From contig SCFE01000025.1 of NCBI GenBank assembly GCA_004352715.1, forward strand, positions 666,748-730,747: a stretch of 64,000 nt of DNA, written 5' to 3'. Under the pieces are notes generated by a model. It was not told the origin of the DNA, ran no database searches, and was given only the letters and a program-made list of their open reading frames with translations. This stretch comes from Hofstenia miamia (lineage: Eukaryota; Xenacoelomorpha; Acoela). Position numbers and translations under genes: made by a program. Of this stretch, positions 35,850 through 46,942 are shown piece by piece. The stretch's first letter is position 1. Each line of letters begins with the position of its first letter.

Positions 35850-36175
35850 CGAGGTGAGCTTGAGCACTGCATTGGATATATAACGAGCCCAAAACGAGCA
35901 GTTATTAAGCCAAGCAAATTTATAGTTCTGCTTTTTAATTTTTTATTCAGATTTTTCTTAATTTTTAATTCAAACCATCTTTTTTATAACGTATTTTAAA
36001 GTGTTTATTAAATAATAGGAAGAACTATGTGAAAAATGATAAGAGCGCAATATTTTTAAAAAATATATCGAGTTAAAACGAGCCTCATTGAACGGTTCTA
36101 TGTGGCGAGCCGAGCCAAAAATACCCAAAAGTAAAACGAGTCAAGCCGAGCTTTGGCAAGTTTGGGTTGAACATT
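35850..36175. repeat. Degenerate GAGC(C) word tract
   Basis: Imperfect copies include GAGCTTGAGC, ACGAGCCC, ACGAGCAG, ACGAGCC, GCGAGCCGAGCC and CAAGCCGAGC, with AT-rich filler. The open frame at 35733-35999 runs across it and is not credible. Confidence 0.5.
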
Positions 36176-36271
36176 ATTATCATATTCTCTTCTAAGACTC
36201 AATATAGGATTTTCAATTTCATTGTGTAGATTTTACCAGAAGCATCTAACATACTCATCGTTGACCTAGGA

Positions 36272-36748
36272 AAGGTAGTTTCCAAAATATATAAATACAA
36301 TTCGCAAGAACAGAAAGATAATATATTTTGGAAACTACCTTTTATTAAACCTCACGAATCATGTCTTAAGAAATCTATATATAATTTAAATAGAAAACTA
36401 AGGAAATCAAGAATTATACCAATTTTAAATTCGGAAAAAACATCAAATTTAATTCGTAACAAAGATCTAATTCAAAAACCTTTAGTTTCATCAATTGTTT
36501 ATAAATATAATTGTCAGAAGTGTGACAGCTTCTACATTGGTGAAACCAAATGGCATTTCAAGACACGAATTCACTATGGACACTTACAATCCGAAATTTA
36601 TATGCACTCAAAAATACATAAAGAATCAACATCTGACTTTAATATTTTAATGAAACACAAATGCACCAAGATCGCAGAATCAATTTATATTAAGGAAGAG
36701 AAACCTAATTTTAATACTAAATGTCATCAAACTCTTCACTTGTTTTAG
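36272..36748 (+). pseudogene. Penelope-like element, C-terminal fragment with GIY-YIG endonuclease
   Basis: An uninterrupted frame of about 158 codons matches the linker and GIY-YIG part of the copy at 32440-31912 almost residue for residue. It includes NIFWKLPFIKPHESCLKKS, SRIIPILNSEK, YNCQKCDSFYIGETKWHFK, then EIYMHSKIHKESTSDFNIL, and stops with TAG. Relative to the other copy it lacks three residues just after the YIGET block. No RT lies upstream, so it is 5'-truncated. The frame is intact although it cannot move itself. Confidence 0.8.
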
Positions 36749-36805
36749 TTTAATTAATTAATGATTTCTAAATTTATATTTTACCACCAAATAATTTTTT
36801 GTTTT

Positions 36806-36846
36806 TTGACTGGCGATGGTACAGTAAGTACCGAAAGTACTCTCAA
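36806..36846 (+). ncRNA. Hammerhead-ribozyme-like motif at the 3' end of the Penelope-like copy
   Basis: The parts in order are stem I TTGA (36806-36809), core CTGGCGA (36810-36816, canonical CUGANGA except A6 to G), one extra T, and stem II GGTAC / loop AGTAA / GTACC (36818-36832). Then come GAA, a two-pair stem III A-G..C-T with loop TA (36836-36841), the cleavage-site base C (36842) and stem I TCAA (36843-36846). Penelope-like elements are known to carry minimal type-I hammerheads in their terminal repeats. This one has a core mutation and is probably a relic. Confidence 0.5.
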
Positions 36847-36867
36847 TTAAAATTTTCATTGTTTTTT

Positions 36868-36900
36868 GGTAAAAAAATATATATATATATATATATATAT
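36868..36900. repeat. (TA)n microsatellite
   Basis: A TA run directly after the Penelope 3' end, the same arrangement as at 31612-31641. Confidence 0.9.
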
Positions 36901-37264
36901 TCCCACTGGCAGTGATAAATTTTTTGGATTTATGATTTTCAGTTAAGCATTTTAGTTTCAGTAGTTATTCTTCCAATTATAAAAAATAGTATATTTGTAC
37001 ATGCTCTGCATTTTCAATGCATTTCATTGTCAATTTGTACTATGGCTATGGACTTCACGTTTATAAGAGTCGGAAAACAAAGAGTAAGTCTAAATAACCA
37101 TGTCTTTAAACATATTACAATACATTTAGACGTCACACAGGTTAGAAAACTTGTCCAATATTATTTTTTTCATATGTAAATTATTTGAATAATGCGTTGC
37201 AAAAATACGCTAGTTTATCAATATATAAATTATAGACCTAACCGATACCCATTCCCCAATCTTA

Positions 37265-37380
37265 ACACAAAGCCAAACCACAACACTAACTGTAAACCAA
37301 GGTGTACACCTTGCTTTAAACTAATCCAACTCACACTTTAGTCCAAGCCCTAACCCAAACCGTACCCTAAACAATATGTA
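37265..37380 (-). repeat. Degenerate TAACCC (GGGTTA complement) tract
   Basis: Irregular words such as CCCTAACCC, AACCCAAACC and CCTAACC occur. Orientation is opposite to the tract at 37690-37850, so the two tracts point at each other. Confidence 0.5.
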
Positions 37381-37689
37381 GAAATGATGTGCCAATTTAT
37401 TACTAATATCAGTAAGTTTCAACATGAAATATAAAATATTTACAATATACTACTATTAGTATGCTAATAAGTGGTTCAACCACGCGGCTTTTGTTTGTTT
37501 ACAAAGCAGTTATAAGATTTGGCCATTTTATTTAATCAATGCTGCGACTTTTCGCTCAAATCTCTTCATGTAGTTATATTTTTTCAAAGCCTTCCTAAAG
37601 GCTTTGTTTTGTTTACATAATTCAAAATGAATATTTTTTCATTCAGTCGACTCTTTCATGATGAAGCATACAGTATAATGTTAGTTTAA

Positions 37690-37905
37690 TGCTTTAGGGT
37701 AACATTAGAGCTAGGGTAGAATTTACTTAAGATTACTATTATATTTTGGGTTAGGGTTGGGGCTAGGGTAGGGTTAGGGGTATAGCTAGAGTTAGGGTTT
37801 TGTCTTGAAATAGGGTTTAGGTTAGATTTGGGGTTAAGGTTTTTATGTTGATAAATTAGCTTACTTTTGCAAAAAAAATTGTGGGGGAGATAACGCAAAG
37901 GGACC
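37690..37905 (+). repeat. Degenerate GGGTTA tract followed by GTGGGGGAGATAAC
   Basis: GGGTTAGGGTTGGGGCTAGG and similar words are followed at about 37883 by GTGGGGGAGATAACGCAAAG. This is the second member of the family seen at 6880-6990. Confidence 0.65.
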
Positions 37906-37929
37906 GAATATGCAAAGGATTCTTACATA

Positions 37930-38740
37930 GTTAGTACATCAAATATCGCAACAAATGCAACATAATATCTCCAAGAATAGCTAAGATTTTATTGAATGAT
38001 AATAAGAGAAAATTTAATTTTGAAAAAACTCAAAGTATAATGTTAACACCAAATAAACTTAAAAATACTGCAAAACCATTAGCACTTAGCATTGAAAGTA
38101 AGAGAATGAAACATAAATTATAAATTATTTTCTACTAGGTATTTACAGTATTTTAAGTTTAGAAAGTTTTCCTCTAAAAAGTGAAAAATTGGCATCTGGT
38201 GTAATGATATCATAACAACTAGGAGAAATACCTAAATTATATCATTAACAACTAATGCATACATTGGTGTTATGTAAATTTCAATATTGCTGATCTTTGT
38301 TATAAAATCTATCAGGTATGCAAATTATTCAAATGCTTAAAAATTAACACATTAATTTATGTATCAAAATACGAACATGTATCGTATATTTGGGAAACTT
38401 ATATAGTTTCAACACTCTAATAATGCATAAATAATAACAAATAAATAAAAGTTTTTATTTCCCAATATCAATTATGATAAAAGGGAAAAAGTTATAAACT
38501 AAACAGTAGTAAGTAACATTCAGTCTTTTATAAGAAATCAGGTAATGTTTTTTTTGTCAGATATTGACATCCAAGTACAGTATGTATCTTCAATATTTTT
38601 CCAACATAACAGAAAACAAACTATGTTCTAACAATTTTATTTAAAACTGAAGTAAACGTTTTCGAACTTTTAGACGTCCTACAGTATATTGCTATGCCTT
38701 AAAAACATATGTGACTCATTTTCTTTGCTGTACATTATCC
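37930..38740. other. Gene-free AT-rich stretch
   Basis: No exon or element end was recognised. Confidence 0.4.
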
Positions 38741-38776
38741 GATGAAAAGGATGTTTATTTTTGGATATGATGTTGT

Positions 38777-39529
38777 TTACAGAGTTTTGAAACAAGTTAT
38801 GAAGGAATTATTGCATTCGTGTACATTATCTTCATCTGGCAAACTCAGTGAGGAAGAAACATGCTTAAGTGCTCTGTTTTGTAAATTACTTAGATGTCTA
38901 AACCATGCCGATGAAGCATATGTGATAATACTAAGAATATAGGTTTTAAGTATGTACCAGCGAGTGTTCTCATTTATAAATCTACTAACAAACATAAGTG
39001 AGTTATTAACGAAGAATACTTTCTTCAGAATTTTTCATGTATGTTTCTCAAATGATAATTTGTTATCGATGATAACACCCAGATATTCTCAACATGTGCG
39101 TCTATTTATGCAAAGTAGAGTATTTTTCCATATTGTAGCATTGCTTCATTTTTTAAATTATTATTCAAAAAAATCAATTCTTTAGTTTTATTGTTATTTA
39201 GCAAAAGATTCATATTATTGAATTTAACATAATCTTGGGCTTCTTTAAAATCTTTTTTTTGCACTATTATGCTTGATTGCTGATATTAAAGCTGTATCAT
39301 TCGAGACTTTTAAAATATACGACTTTTCAGTTGGCTTATTGCTGAACTATTTTATAACTTTGCTACTGCTATCATTTAGAAGTTTTATGTTGCTCGTGTA
39401 GTTGACAAACAGAATTGGGGAGATTGGACCACCTTGTGCTATGCCCATTAATGTTTCTTTATGCTTAGATAGTTTACCATAGGAAGTAACAACACACTGA
39501 TTAAAATCACTTGGTCGGAATGCAGCCAA
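38777..39529 (-). pseudogene. Decayed non-LTR reverse transcriptase
   Basis: At 39529-39347 the minus strand encodes GIAQGGPISPILFVNYTSNI, the RT box-B region. At 38995-38777 it encodes FVSRFINENTRWYILKTYIL, then YASSAWF and NLQNRALKHVSS, the thumb region. The piece between, including the catalytic box C, is broken by frameshifts. The element is inactive. Confidence 0.65.
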
Positions 39530-39654
39530 TTACCAAACTATTTATCATTTTCACACAAATTTACATTTATTATGAAAAGTTATGCTTGTTCAATAAATAT
39601 ATAAATAAAAAATTCTTATAGTTCCTTAGTGAATATATACAAAGAAATAATAAA

Positions 39655-39815
39655 ATTCAAAAACTAAATGCTAAAATGCTTGAAATCATTCCTTCGCATG
39701 TAATGGTATGAAATACTTGGAATAATATACCTCTAGACCTCAGCAACGAAAAATCCTCAAATAAATATAAAAATAAAAATAAAAGAATTCTTGATGAAAA
39801 ATACAAATAGAAAAT
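39655..39815 (+). pseudogene. Tail of another non-LTR pol gene
   Basis: The plus-strand reading contains NTWNNIPLDLSN and an ILDEKYK ending, preceded by IIPSHVMV and a stop. This resembles the terminal ...R.i.+WN.LP... block of CR1/jockey-type pol proteins. The call is weak. Confidence 0.35.
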
Positions 39816-40606
39816 ATCATTAATATAATAAAGGCAATATGCAAGAGTAGTATCGCCTAAATTTTTTGTAAATATTTTGCAAATTTTATAAGTAATGTGT
39901 AGGGCCTATTCGTATGTGCATGCGTAATATTTATCTATTTTTTATAAAATAAAATATTTTGATTTATATTACTGCCCAATAACGAATTGATAATGTATAT
40001 GCAGTCAGCCTATTGATTTTACACGATCTCTGGAGCCATAATTCCTGTATCTCAATGTTCTTTGTATAAACAATATCAGCATGACACTAGACTAGACATG
40101 CAATTATTCAATTTGCCAAAAACATAATGGTTTGTACTAATGTATTGCTCATTAAATTTTTCACTTTTACCTTTGCAAAATTTTGCAAAAAACAAATACA
40201 TGTTTTGAAATTGAAATGAGAATTAAAAGCTATGTCGAGGTTTGAAAGTATGTGGTAAGTTTGATGGTCTTTTTTAGGGATGCAGTTTGATTTAACGTCT
40301 CTCTTTGAAATCCAATTTGAAAACAATAGATTGTGTCACCACGATATGATATTCAACCAAAACAAATTTTTATATTGATTTTTAGAAAAAAATAAATATC
40401 AACCATTATTTTCACACAAACAAAGTATTTGGAAGAAAAATGTACAACAACTTTATCTCATATATCCTGACAATGGAAGTCCTGCCTGAATTTGCTGTTT
40501 TTGCCAGATTTTTCACTAAAGATGCAACATTTCGTTGTGTAGTGTCAATGAATGCCGCACTCATGTTGAGTGATTTTCAAAAAGTCTTTATTGCAATAAT
40601 TTATAG

Positions 40607-41129
40607 GTAAATTTTCAGATATTTCTACGGCCACATCATGTTCTATTGGAGTTACTCTACGCTTCATCAACAGCAGCATTGAAGAAGGTATTCGTTAATA
40701 CACATTTTTTAAACGCTTATAACACAGTTGTCTTCAGGAAACAAATATTTTAAGGTAGTTGTTGTTACCTTGGACATTAGACCGCCTCATTATCGGAACA
40801 ATAAGTATGGAAATAATTTGAATAATTTTACAAAAATTGGATTTCTCATTGAAAAAATATTCTTATTTGCATGTACTTCAGACACAAGAATAACTTTTAG
40901 AACAAATTTTCATCATTGCATGATGTGGCCTAATCCCTTGGATGTGTAGATGTAAAATGCTTTCAATATTTCTTAATAGGTTTGGATAAAATTGTTAAAA
41001 AATCCGAACAAATCGCTTTGTTACGTAAAAGTAGCACTAGTAAAAATAGGGTTAGAGGTAAGCATATATAATTAAAATAATGTTTGAAATTCCTTAGGCC
41101 TCATTTGTGTGCCAAAATATCAAAGATAA
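40607..41129 (+). CDS. Candidate last three exons of an unrecognised gene
   Basis: The predicted exons are 40607-40687 (81 nt), 40980-41057 (78 nt) and 41098-41129 (ends TAA). All have proper AG and GT borders and all are in phase 1, so they join without a break. The protein tail reads SDISTATSCSIGVTLRF, INSSIEEGLDKIVKKSEQI, ALLRKSSTSKNRVRGLICVP, KYQR. The composition is protein-like (charged, helix-prone KIVKKSEQIALLRK) and unlike the surrounding noise. A second acceptor at 40618 would shorten the first exon by 12 nt in frame. Upstream exons were not found and may lie beyond the retrotransposon debris. I recognise no family. Confidence 0.4.
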
Positions 41130-41884
41130 TTGTCAATATTAGAGCAAATTCAAACACAAAATATTTACTTAGAAAGGATGTTTACATCCCGCATCCATAC
41201 TTCAGATTTCCTATCGACAGGTTGTATTTTTGCAGGTATATATTTAGAAATGCAGGGCGCTTGTTACAAATTGTCAAAACAAATACGAGGAACTTGTATT
41301 TTGTTGAGAAATTGCAAGGGCAATAAATTCAAATGTATCTAGTTATTATATTAAGGCCTATACACACTTTATTAGCATGAAATTGATACCAAAGCATTCA
41401 AGCACAATGAAAATGCTGCTGACGCTGGTCGATAATGGTCAAATTTGTGGATAAAATGTGTCAAAAATTTTGTTAAATTGAATAAGTTTGTTCGGCAATT
41501 TTGCATTTTGTAATTCAAATGAGATTTCTCATAACTTTTTCCAAAATTAGTTATTCACCAACTGGATAAATTTCGCGAATTCTTTCGATAACTTCTTTGA
41601 ATTTCTCGTTAACGTATTCTGAAAATTCTAGATGGTGTTTCAAACATATCTTGTAATAAAAGTTAGTTTGTATAAATTTGCCAATCAAGTGAACATTCAT
41701 ATTTCAGACATATTTTGGATTTGTACCAAGAGCCTTATATACTAATTTATGTTATTTTTTTAACTTTGTCAATAAAGTTAGCAATTTCAAAAATGTATGT
41801 GCAAATATTTTTAAAATAAACAGAAAAGCTGAAAAGCGCTTGTATGCCCCGAGGTGCGTTGCTATAGCAGGTGTTCCGTATTTC

Positions 41885-42056
41885 TATATATATATATATA
41901 TATATNNNNNNNNNNNNNNNNNNNNNNNNNNNNNNNNNNNNNNNNNNNNNNNNNNNNNNNNNNNNNNNNNNNNNNNNNNNNNNNNNNNNNNNNNNNNNNN
42001 NNNNNNNNNNNNNNNNNNNNNNNNNNNNNNNNNNNNNNNNNNNNNNNNNNNNNCCG

Positions 42057-42105
<49 letters not shown>
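41885..42105. repeat. (TA)n with assembly gap 41906-42053
   Basis: CCGTATTTC followed by (TA)n occurs on both sides of 148 N, so the gap edges repeat each other. Another TA run lies at 42218-42241. Confidence 0.85.
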
Positions 42106-42109
<4 letters not shown>

Positions 42110-42411
42110 TGCATGTATATTTATAGTTTAATATTCACTAGAAGATCATGTAGTTTACTGTAAATTATTTTTCAAAATTGAAAGCATTTAACATTGTGGT
42201 TTGTTCTTATTAATGTGTATATATATATATATATATATATATTGCGAGTCATTTATAATTGTTAGAGTGAAATCATGCTAAGAGATTTGAGAAAAAATAT
42301 ATATATATGGTTTGCTTTAATCATTAGTAATACCCTTTAAATTGTTGATAAGCTTAATCCACATGAGCAGTCAGTTAGTGTACAAAATAAGTAAATTCTG
42401 CCCAATTTAGG

Positions 42412-45400
42412 ATGATCATTTTTATATTGTTTTCGATATGCTTTGGAATTTCAAGTACTGCACCTACTGAAGATTTGGTTTCTACACTTCCAGGACTTCC
42501 AATATCGGCCAAAATGCCAAAAATGTATTCCGGATACCTCCATGGAGGGAAGTCATTTCAATTACACTACGTATTTGTTCTTTCAAGTCAAAATCATTCG
42601 AAAGGTTCCCAGATAACAAATTCTGAAAAAATATCTGTACTAGGGTGTTCCAAAAAACCAAATGTTTTCAAATGAAGCTTTAATTTGATGAAGTAATTAC
42701 TTTTATATAAAAAATAACACTGACAGTTTTTTTCGAAATGGAATAATGCTTGACGCTTTAGAAATGAGTTCTTAAAATAGTGATAATAAATGCATGACTT
42801 ACACTCCAAACTTCATGATATAGCTGGGTTATACGTTTAAAGAGTAAAATATTAGTAATATTAAATTTTCTCACTGTTTGTTGAGAAATTATATACTTTA
42901 CAATTATCATTCACATTGTAAGTTTATAAAATATATTTCTATATTATAATTACAACTTTTGAAGAATAACAAAAGAAAGTATTGAAAAAAATAAAAATAT
43001 TGAGTTAAATGTATAAACATACAACTTCTTATCAGCTTTCTGCTGCATCATTAATGCAGGCCATATTTTGAATATAGTGTTTGCTTTTCATGTATTCAAC
43101 TGATTAGCACCAGTTCTTTGGTTGAATTTATATATAGGTTGTCGCATATAAAACTGCGTTTTTTTTGTTTTATAGAAAATTTAAAAAAGCGTCTTAGTTC
43201 CGTAATGTTTATAATATATTGCATTAAGTAATAACAACAGTTATTTAATTATAGTTTCCATCATTTTCAACAGTTTTGTTGAGATCAACAATCAGCTCCT
43301 CCAAAACCCTACTCATTCGATGACGAGTGAAATGAGGCATTTGATCATCCAAAAATGTAACAACATCTTTTCTGTCAGCAAAATTACCGGTTCAGAGTGA
43401 TTCTAATCTTGCAAAGTGATACCGATCACAAAGATTAGTGTCAGGTGAGTACGGTGTTACTTCACCAACTTGATGAAGTTATCTGTTAGATGAGTTGTTT
43501 TCGCTCTGGAAGTGTGCTATTTCTTATATATCTATTGCTACAATGATTTTAACAATAGAATATTTTATTTTAACATTTTAAAAGAAAATGCTCAGTTTTT
43601 TATGGGACAACCTATAAATTACTTACATAGTGGAAATGACTAGAAATGTTCATAAATCTGGGAAGTTCAAATCTCTTTCCTATGTTTGTGCAGTTTATGC
43701 TGGCATTGCACCAATCCTATACTCACTGTACCGGTCTTAGGTTTACCTTTTTCATGGCTAAGATTTTCCCAAATATCTACTTTTAATTTGTCAGGAACAT
43801 TGTGATTAAACAAAGAAGACCTTGCATTTCATTTCTCTGGAATTTGTTAGAAAGTAAGATATTACTAATTTTTTGAGTTATTCAATAATAATATAACCCT
43901 GGTTGATCATTAAAAATATGGAGTATAGGTCATGCATTAATTATCGCTCATTTAAAAGACACTTCTAGGGCAATAATTAATTTCAAAAAAATGTGAGTGG
44001 TATTTTTATCTAAAAGTCAATGCTTCACAAGTTACAGATGAATTTGAAAATATTGTCTGGGATACTCTAATCTGCACAGCACCAAAATTGGCAATAAGTA
44101 GCACTAAATTGGCGACAAATTCAGTTGATTGTTATGCATTTTGTGGTTTTTTCATGTATTCCTCTCTAGATCATTGCTGTTTCTAATTTATGAAAGCTAT
44201 TAATCGATTCATTAACAGAGATCTTCACAAGTAATATATTTTTCATAACTGCCATACTTTAAACATATTCAATGTCATATCATCATATTAATCAGAATTT
44301 CTCATTAGATAATTAAGATTTCCTCAAAATTTGCTAAATTCTATCAAACGACACACATGTGTTAAAGTTTAAATTCCGTAGGCATATATTAACCCATCTT
44401 TTTACTAAAATTATAAAGTCTGAATTCTCTAAATGTGAATAAAAATGTTGTTTTGCTTTTTTTTGCTTGCGATATGTGCACTTAGCTCTAAACAATACAG
44501 GCATTTTTTTAAATTTGTGATGGTTTTTATAGAAAAATTTTTAGGCATTCATAACTCACTAAATAAAAATATCTAATATCTGAAAAACCACTTGATAGAG
44601 AATCATCCACTACAAAAATTTATCTGGCAACATCATAGCAATTGAAATTTACAGAATCATTTATTTATCAGGGATCCTTTACATTAGTTCCTTTAATGCT
44701 GTGGTTAAACGGAGGACCAGGGTGTAGCTCCATGTTAGGATTTTTCCAAGAAATCGGCCCCTACAGAATATCCAAAAATGGTGAGCATCTTTTAGAGAAC
44801 CCCTATTCATGGGATAAAATTGGTCATGTGCTCTATCTTGAATCACCAGCATGCGTAGGATATTCATATAAAGAAAATCAGTCAAATTGCACTTCTTCAG
44901 ATACTTCTTCAAAATTACAGAACTACAATGCACTTTTAAGCTTTTTGAAAAAGTTTCCAGAGTACAAATTCAATCCACTCTATATTATGGGTGAAAGTTA
45001 TGGTGGGATTTACGTTCCTTTGTTAACTCAATACATCCATGATCATAAGAATTCGAACAAACTTAATTTAAAAGGATATTCTATAATAAACGGTATGCTA
45101 AGCTATGAGATGTCCTTCAATACAAAGCTCTACTATGGCTACTATCACGGCTTCTTATCTTCAAAAACTTGGATAAAGTTGCGGCGTTATTGTTGTAACC
45201 ATGTGAATTGCCTTTTTACAAGAAATCTAATATTTCCGAGATGCCAAGAAGCCATCGAAGAAGCTATGAGCTATGAAAGTAATCCTAATCTCAATATGTA
45301 TGATGTTACTGGCATATGCTATAATAGCAACGGAAAATTTGTTAATTCCACGAACTCTCCCAATTATATGCGACAATTGATGAGTGCATGGGCCAAAGAA

Positions 45401-46830
45401 AAATATGGTTAGCTAAATGTTTGCTCAAAATAATTAACACCAAATCTTGTTAATGATTTATATTCATATTTTGCTAAAAAATTTAACTTAACAAATCCCA
45501 CATAGACGATGGATGGGATTTATTCAAATCTTTTGATACTTTCTAAATTTTCCATCAGGATTTTACATAAATACTTTTCATAAAAACCAAACAAATTGCT
45601 TTTGACTTCGATTGAGCAAGCATTTTAGTTGGTCGAAAAGTTTATTATACAAGAACTGAAAGTGGTTTGCCTTGTGAATTTGTAGATAATTTGTTAAAGT
45701 ACATGAACAGTAAAGATCTTCGCCGAGCATTTAACATCCCATCACACCTTAGGGAGTGGGAAACTTGCTCTGATTTCCCGTATGGTAGAGAAAATTTTAA
45801 TATGAAAAATGTGATTTTAGATCTGGTTTCTGGTAATGTTAAAGGTAGTGATTGGAAATGGATCATTGTGAAGTCACATTTTTAAGTTAAAATATGTGTT
45901 TTTATAATTGGGACAACTTAAATTAATGCAAGAAGCTGCAGTAAAAATAAACTTAGGTCATTTAAGAATTCCAGAAAATAGACCTAAGTAACATTTTGTG
46001 TAACAACCATGTAGGAAACTAGTATAGAGAACAGTCCATGAGTATGTATGTTTGTAATAAAACATCCATCATTCCTAGAGAATGACTTTACAGATTATTT
46101 TTTAAAAGGAGTGTCTCAAAAATCAATTTTTCATAATGGCAATTCAAATTAGTTGTCTATATAATGGAATATCTATATTCCGTTGTTGCTTATAATATGC
46201 ACATACTCTAGTAATATAATTGTCCTATTACGTCAATTTTGACGAAATTGATGTTCTATGTTAGGATAGAAAGGCAAGGCTTAATCTTGTTATATAATGA
46301 ACTTAGCAATAAAGACTTTGATAAATCACAATGCATTCTTGGCATATGTTTTTCTTCTTATTAAAAACTTTCATCCTGCATGAATACATGAAGACAAGCT
46401 TATGCCTAAAAATGAGAAATGCTCAGTGAGAAGATCTAGTATCATGCATACGGCTTGAGATACATAAGATCAACATAAGTGATTAAGAGATAGAATACTA
46501 AAGTTATGAAATCATGGATTTTAACTCAAATTTCAAATGCGTTGAGAATTAATGTTTTTACATTTCCAATCATATAAAGGTTTGCTAATATACGGTGATC
46601 AAGACACAGTATGTGACTTTTTAATGGGTGAGTGGTTCGTTGACAACCTAAAATTGCCTGAAGAATTACCGTGGAGCTCATGGTTGGCTGGTGGTCAAAT
46701 TGGTGGTTTTGGTAAATCCGTGAAAAACTTGAGATACACAACCATCCGAGGAGCTTCACATGAAGTGCCTCAGAAAAAGCCACTGGCTGCATTTACCATT
46801 GTTAAAGACTTTGTATTAAATAGCATGTAA
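42412..46830 (+). CDS. CTSA: Lysosomal serine carboxypeptidase, cathepsin A / protective protein (peptidase S10), 4 exons, complete
   Basis: Exons 42412-42604, 44688-45407, 45629-45844 and 46580-46830 (TAA) join in phase 1 to 459 residues, close to the human protein (about 480 with signal). A signal peptide (MIIFILFSICFGISSTA) is followed by LPGLPISAKMPKMYSGYLHG. The oxyanion and substrate block is LWLNGGPGCSS (residues 69-79). The triad is Ser168 in GESYGG, Asp385 in YGDQDTVCDF and His437 in GASHEVP. The N of NGGPG and E167 of the carboxylate-binding pair are present, and NCT and NST sequons suit a glycosylated lysosomal enzyme. The family removes C-terminal hydrophobic residues and, in vertebrates, stabilises beta-galactosidase and neuraminidase. 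An oddity is Cys120 in ESPACVGYSY, where the family nearly always has Gly. The exon-2 start at 44688 was chosen because it alone keeps phase and joins K to VPLMLWLNGG. Confidence 0.93.
43137..43612 (-). mobile_element. Mariner-like element with internal deletion, in CTSA intron 1
   Basis: The terminal inverted repeats are GGTTGTCGCATATAAAACTG at 43137 and, reversed from 43612, GGTTGTCCCATAAAAAACTG. Each is flanked by TA (43135-43136 and 43613-43614). The minus strand keeps the C-terminal part of a mariner-type transposase: SPDTNLCDRYHFARLESL (third catalytic Asp block), a stop, then VVTFLDDQMPHFTRHRMSRV and a stop. The N-terminal and first two catalytic blocks are gone. At 476 bp it is a non-autonomous relic. 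Confidence 0.8.
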
Positions 46831-46858
46831 TGATGGTGTTGTGTTTTTTGCTATTTGT

Positions 46859-46864
46859 AATAAA
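46859..46864 (+). terminator. Poly(A) signal AATAAA of CTSA
   Basis: A canonical hexamer lies 29 bases after the CTSA stop codon. Confidence 0.7.
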
Positions 46865-46942
46865 ATTTTGCATACTATATCAGCGTGTTACTATTATCGT
46901 GTTGATGTAAAAATCAAGATACTTTACATTTAAATTGAATTA

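Noticed and set aside
37690-37850. Interstitial telomere
   Set aside because: The GGGTTA words are irregular and the tract is tied to a dispersed motif, unlike a tandem telomere array.
40386-40618. An upstream exon 40386-40606 spliced to 40619
   Set aside because: The intron would be only 12 nt, which is not spliceable. The acceptor at 40606 serves the candidate exon 40607-40687 instead.
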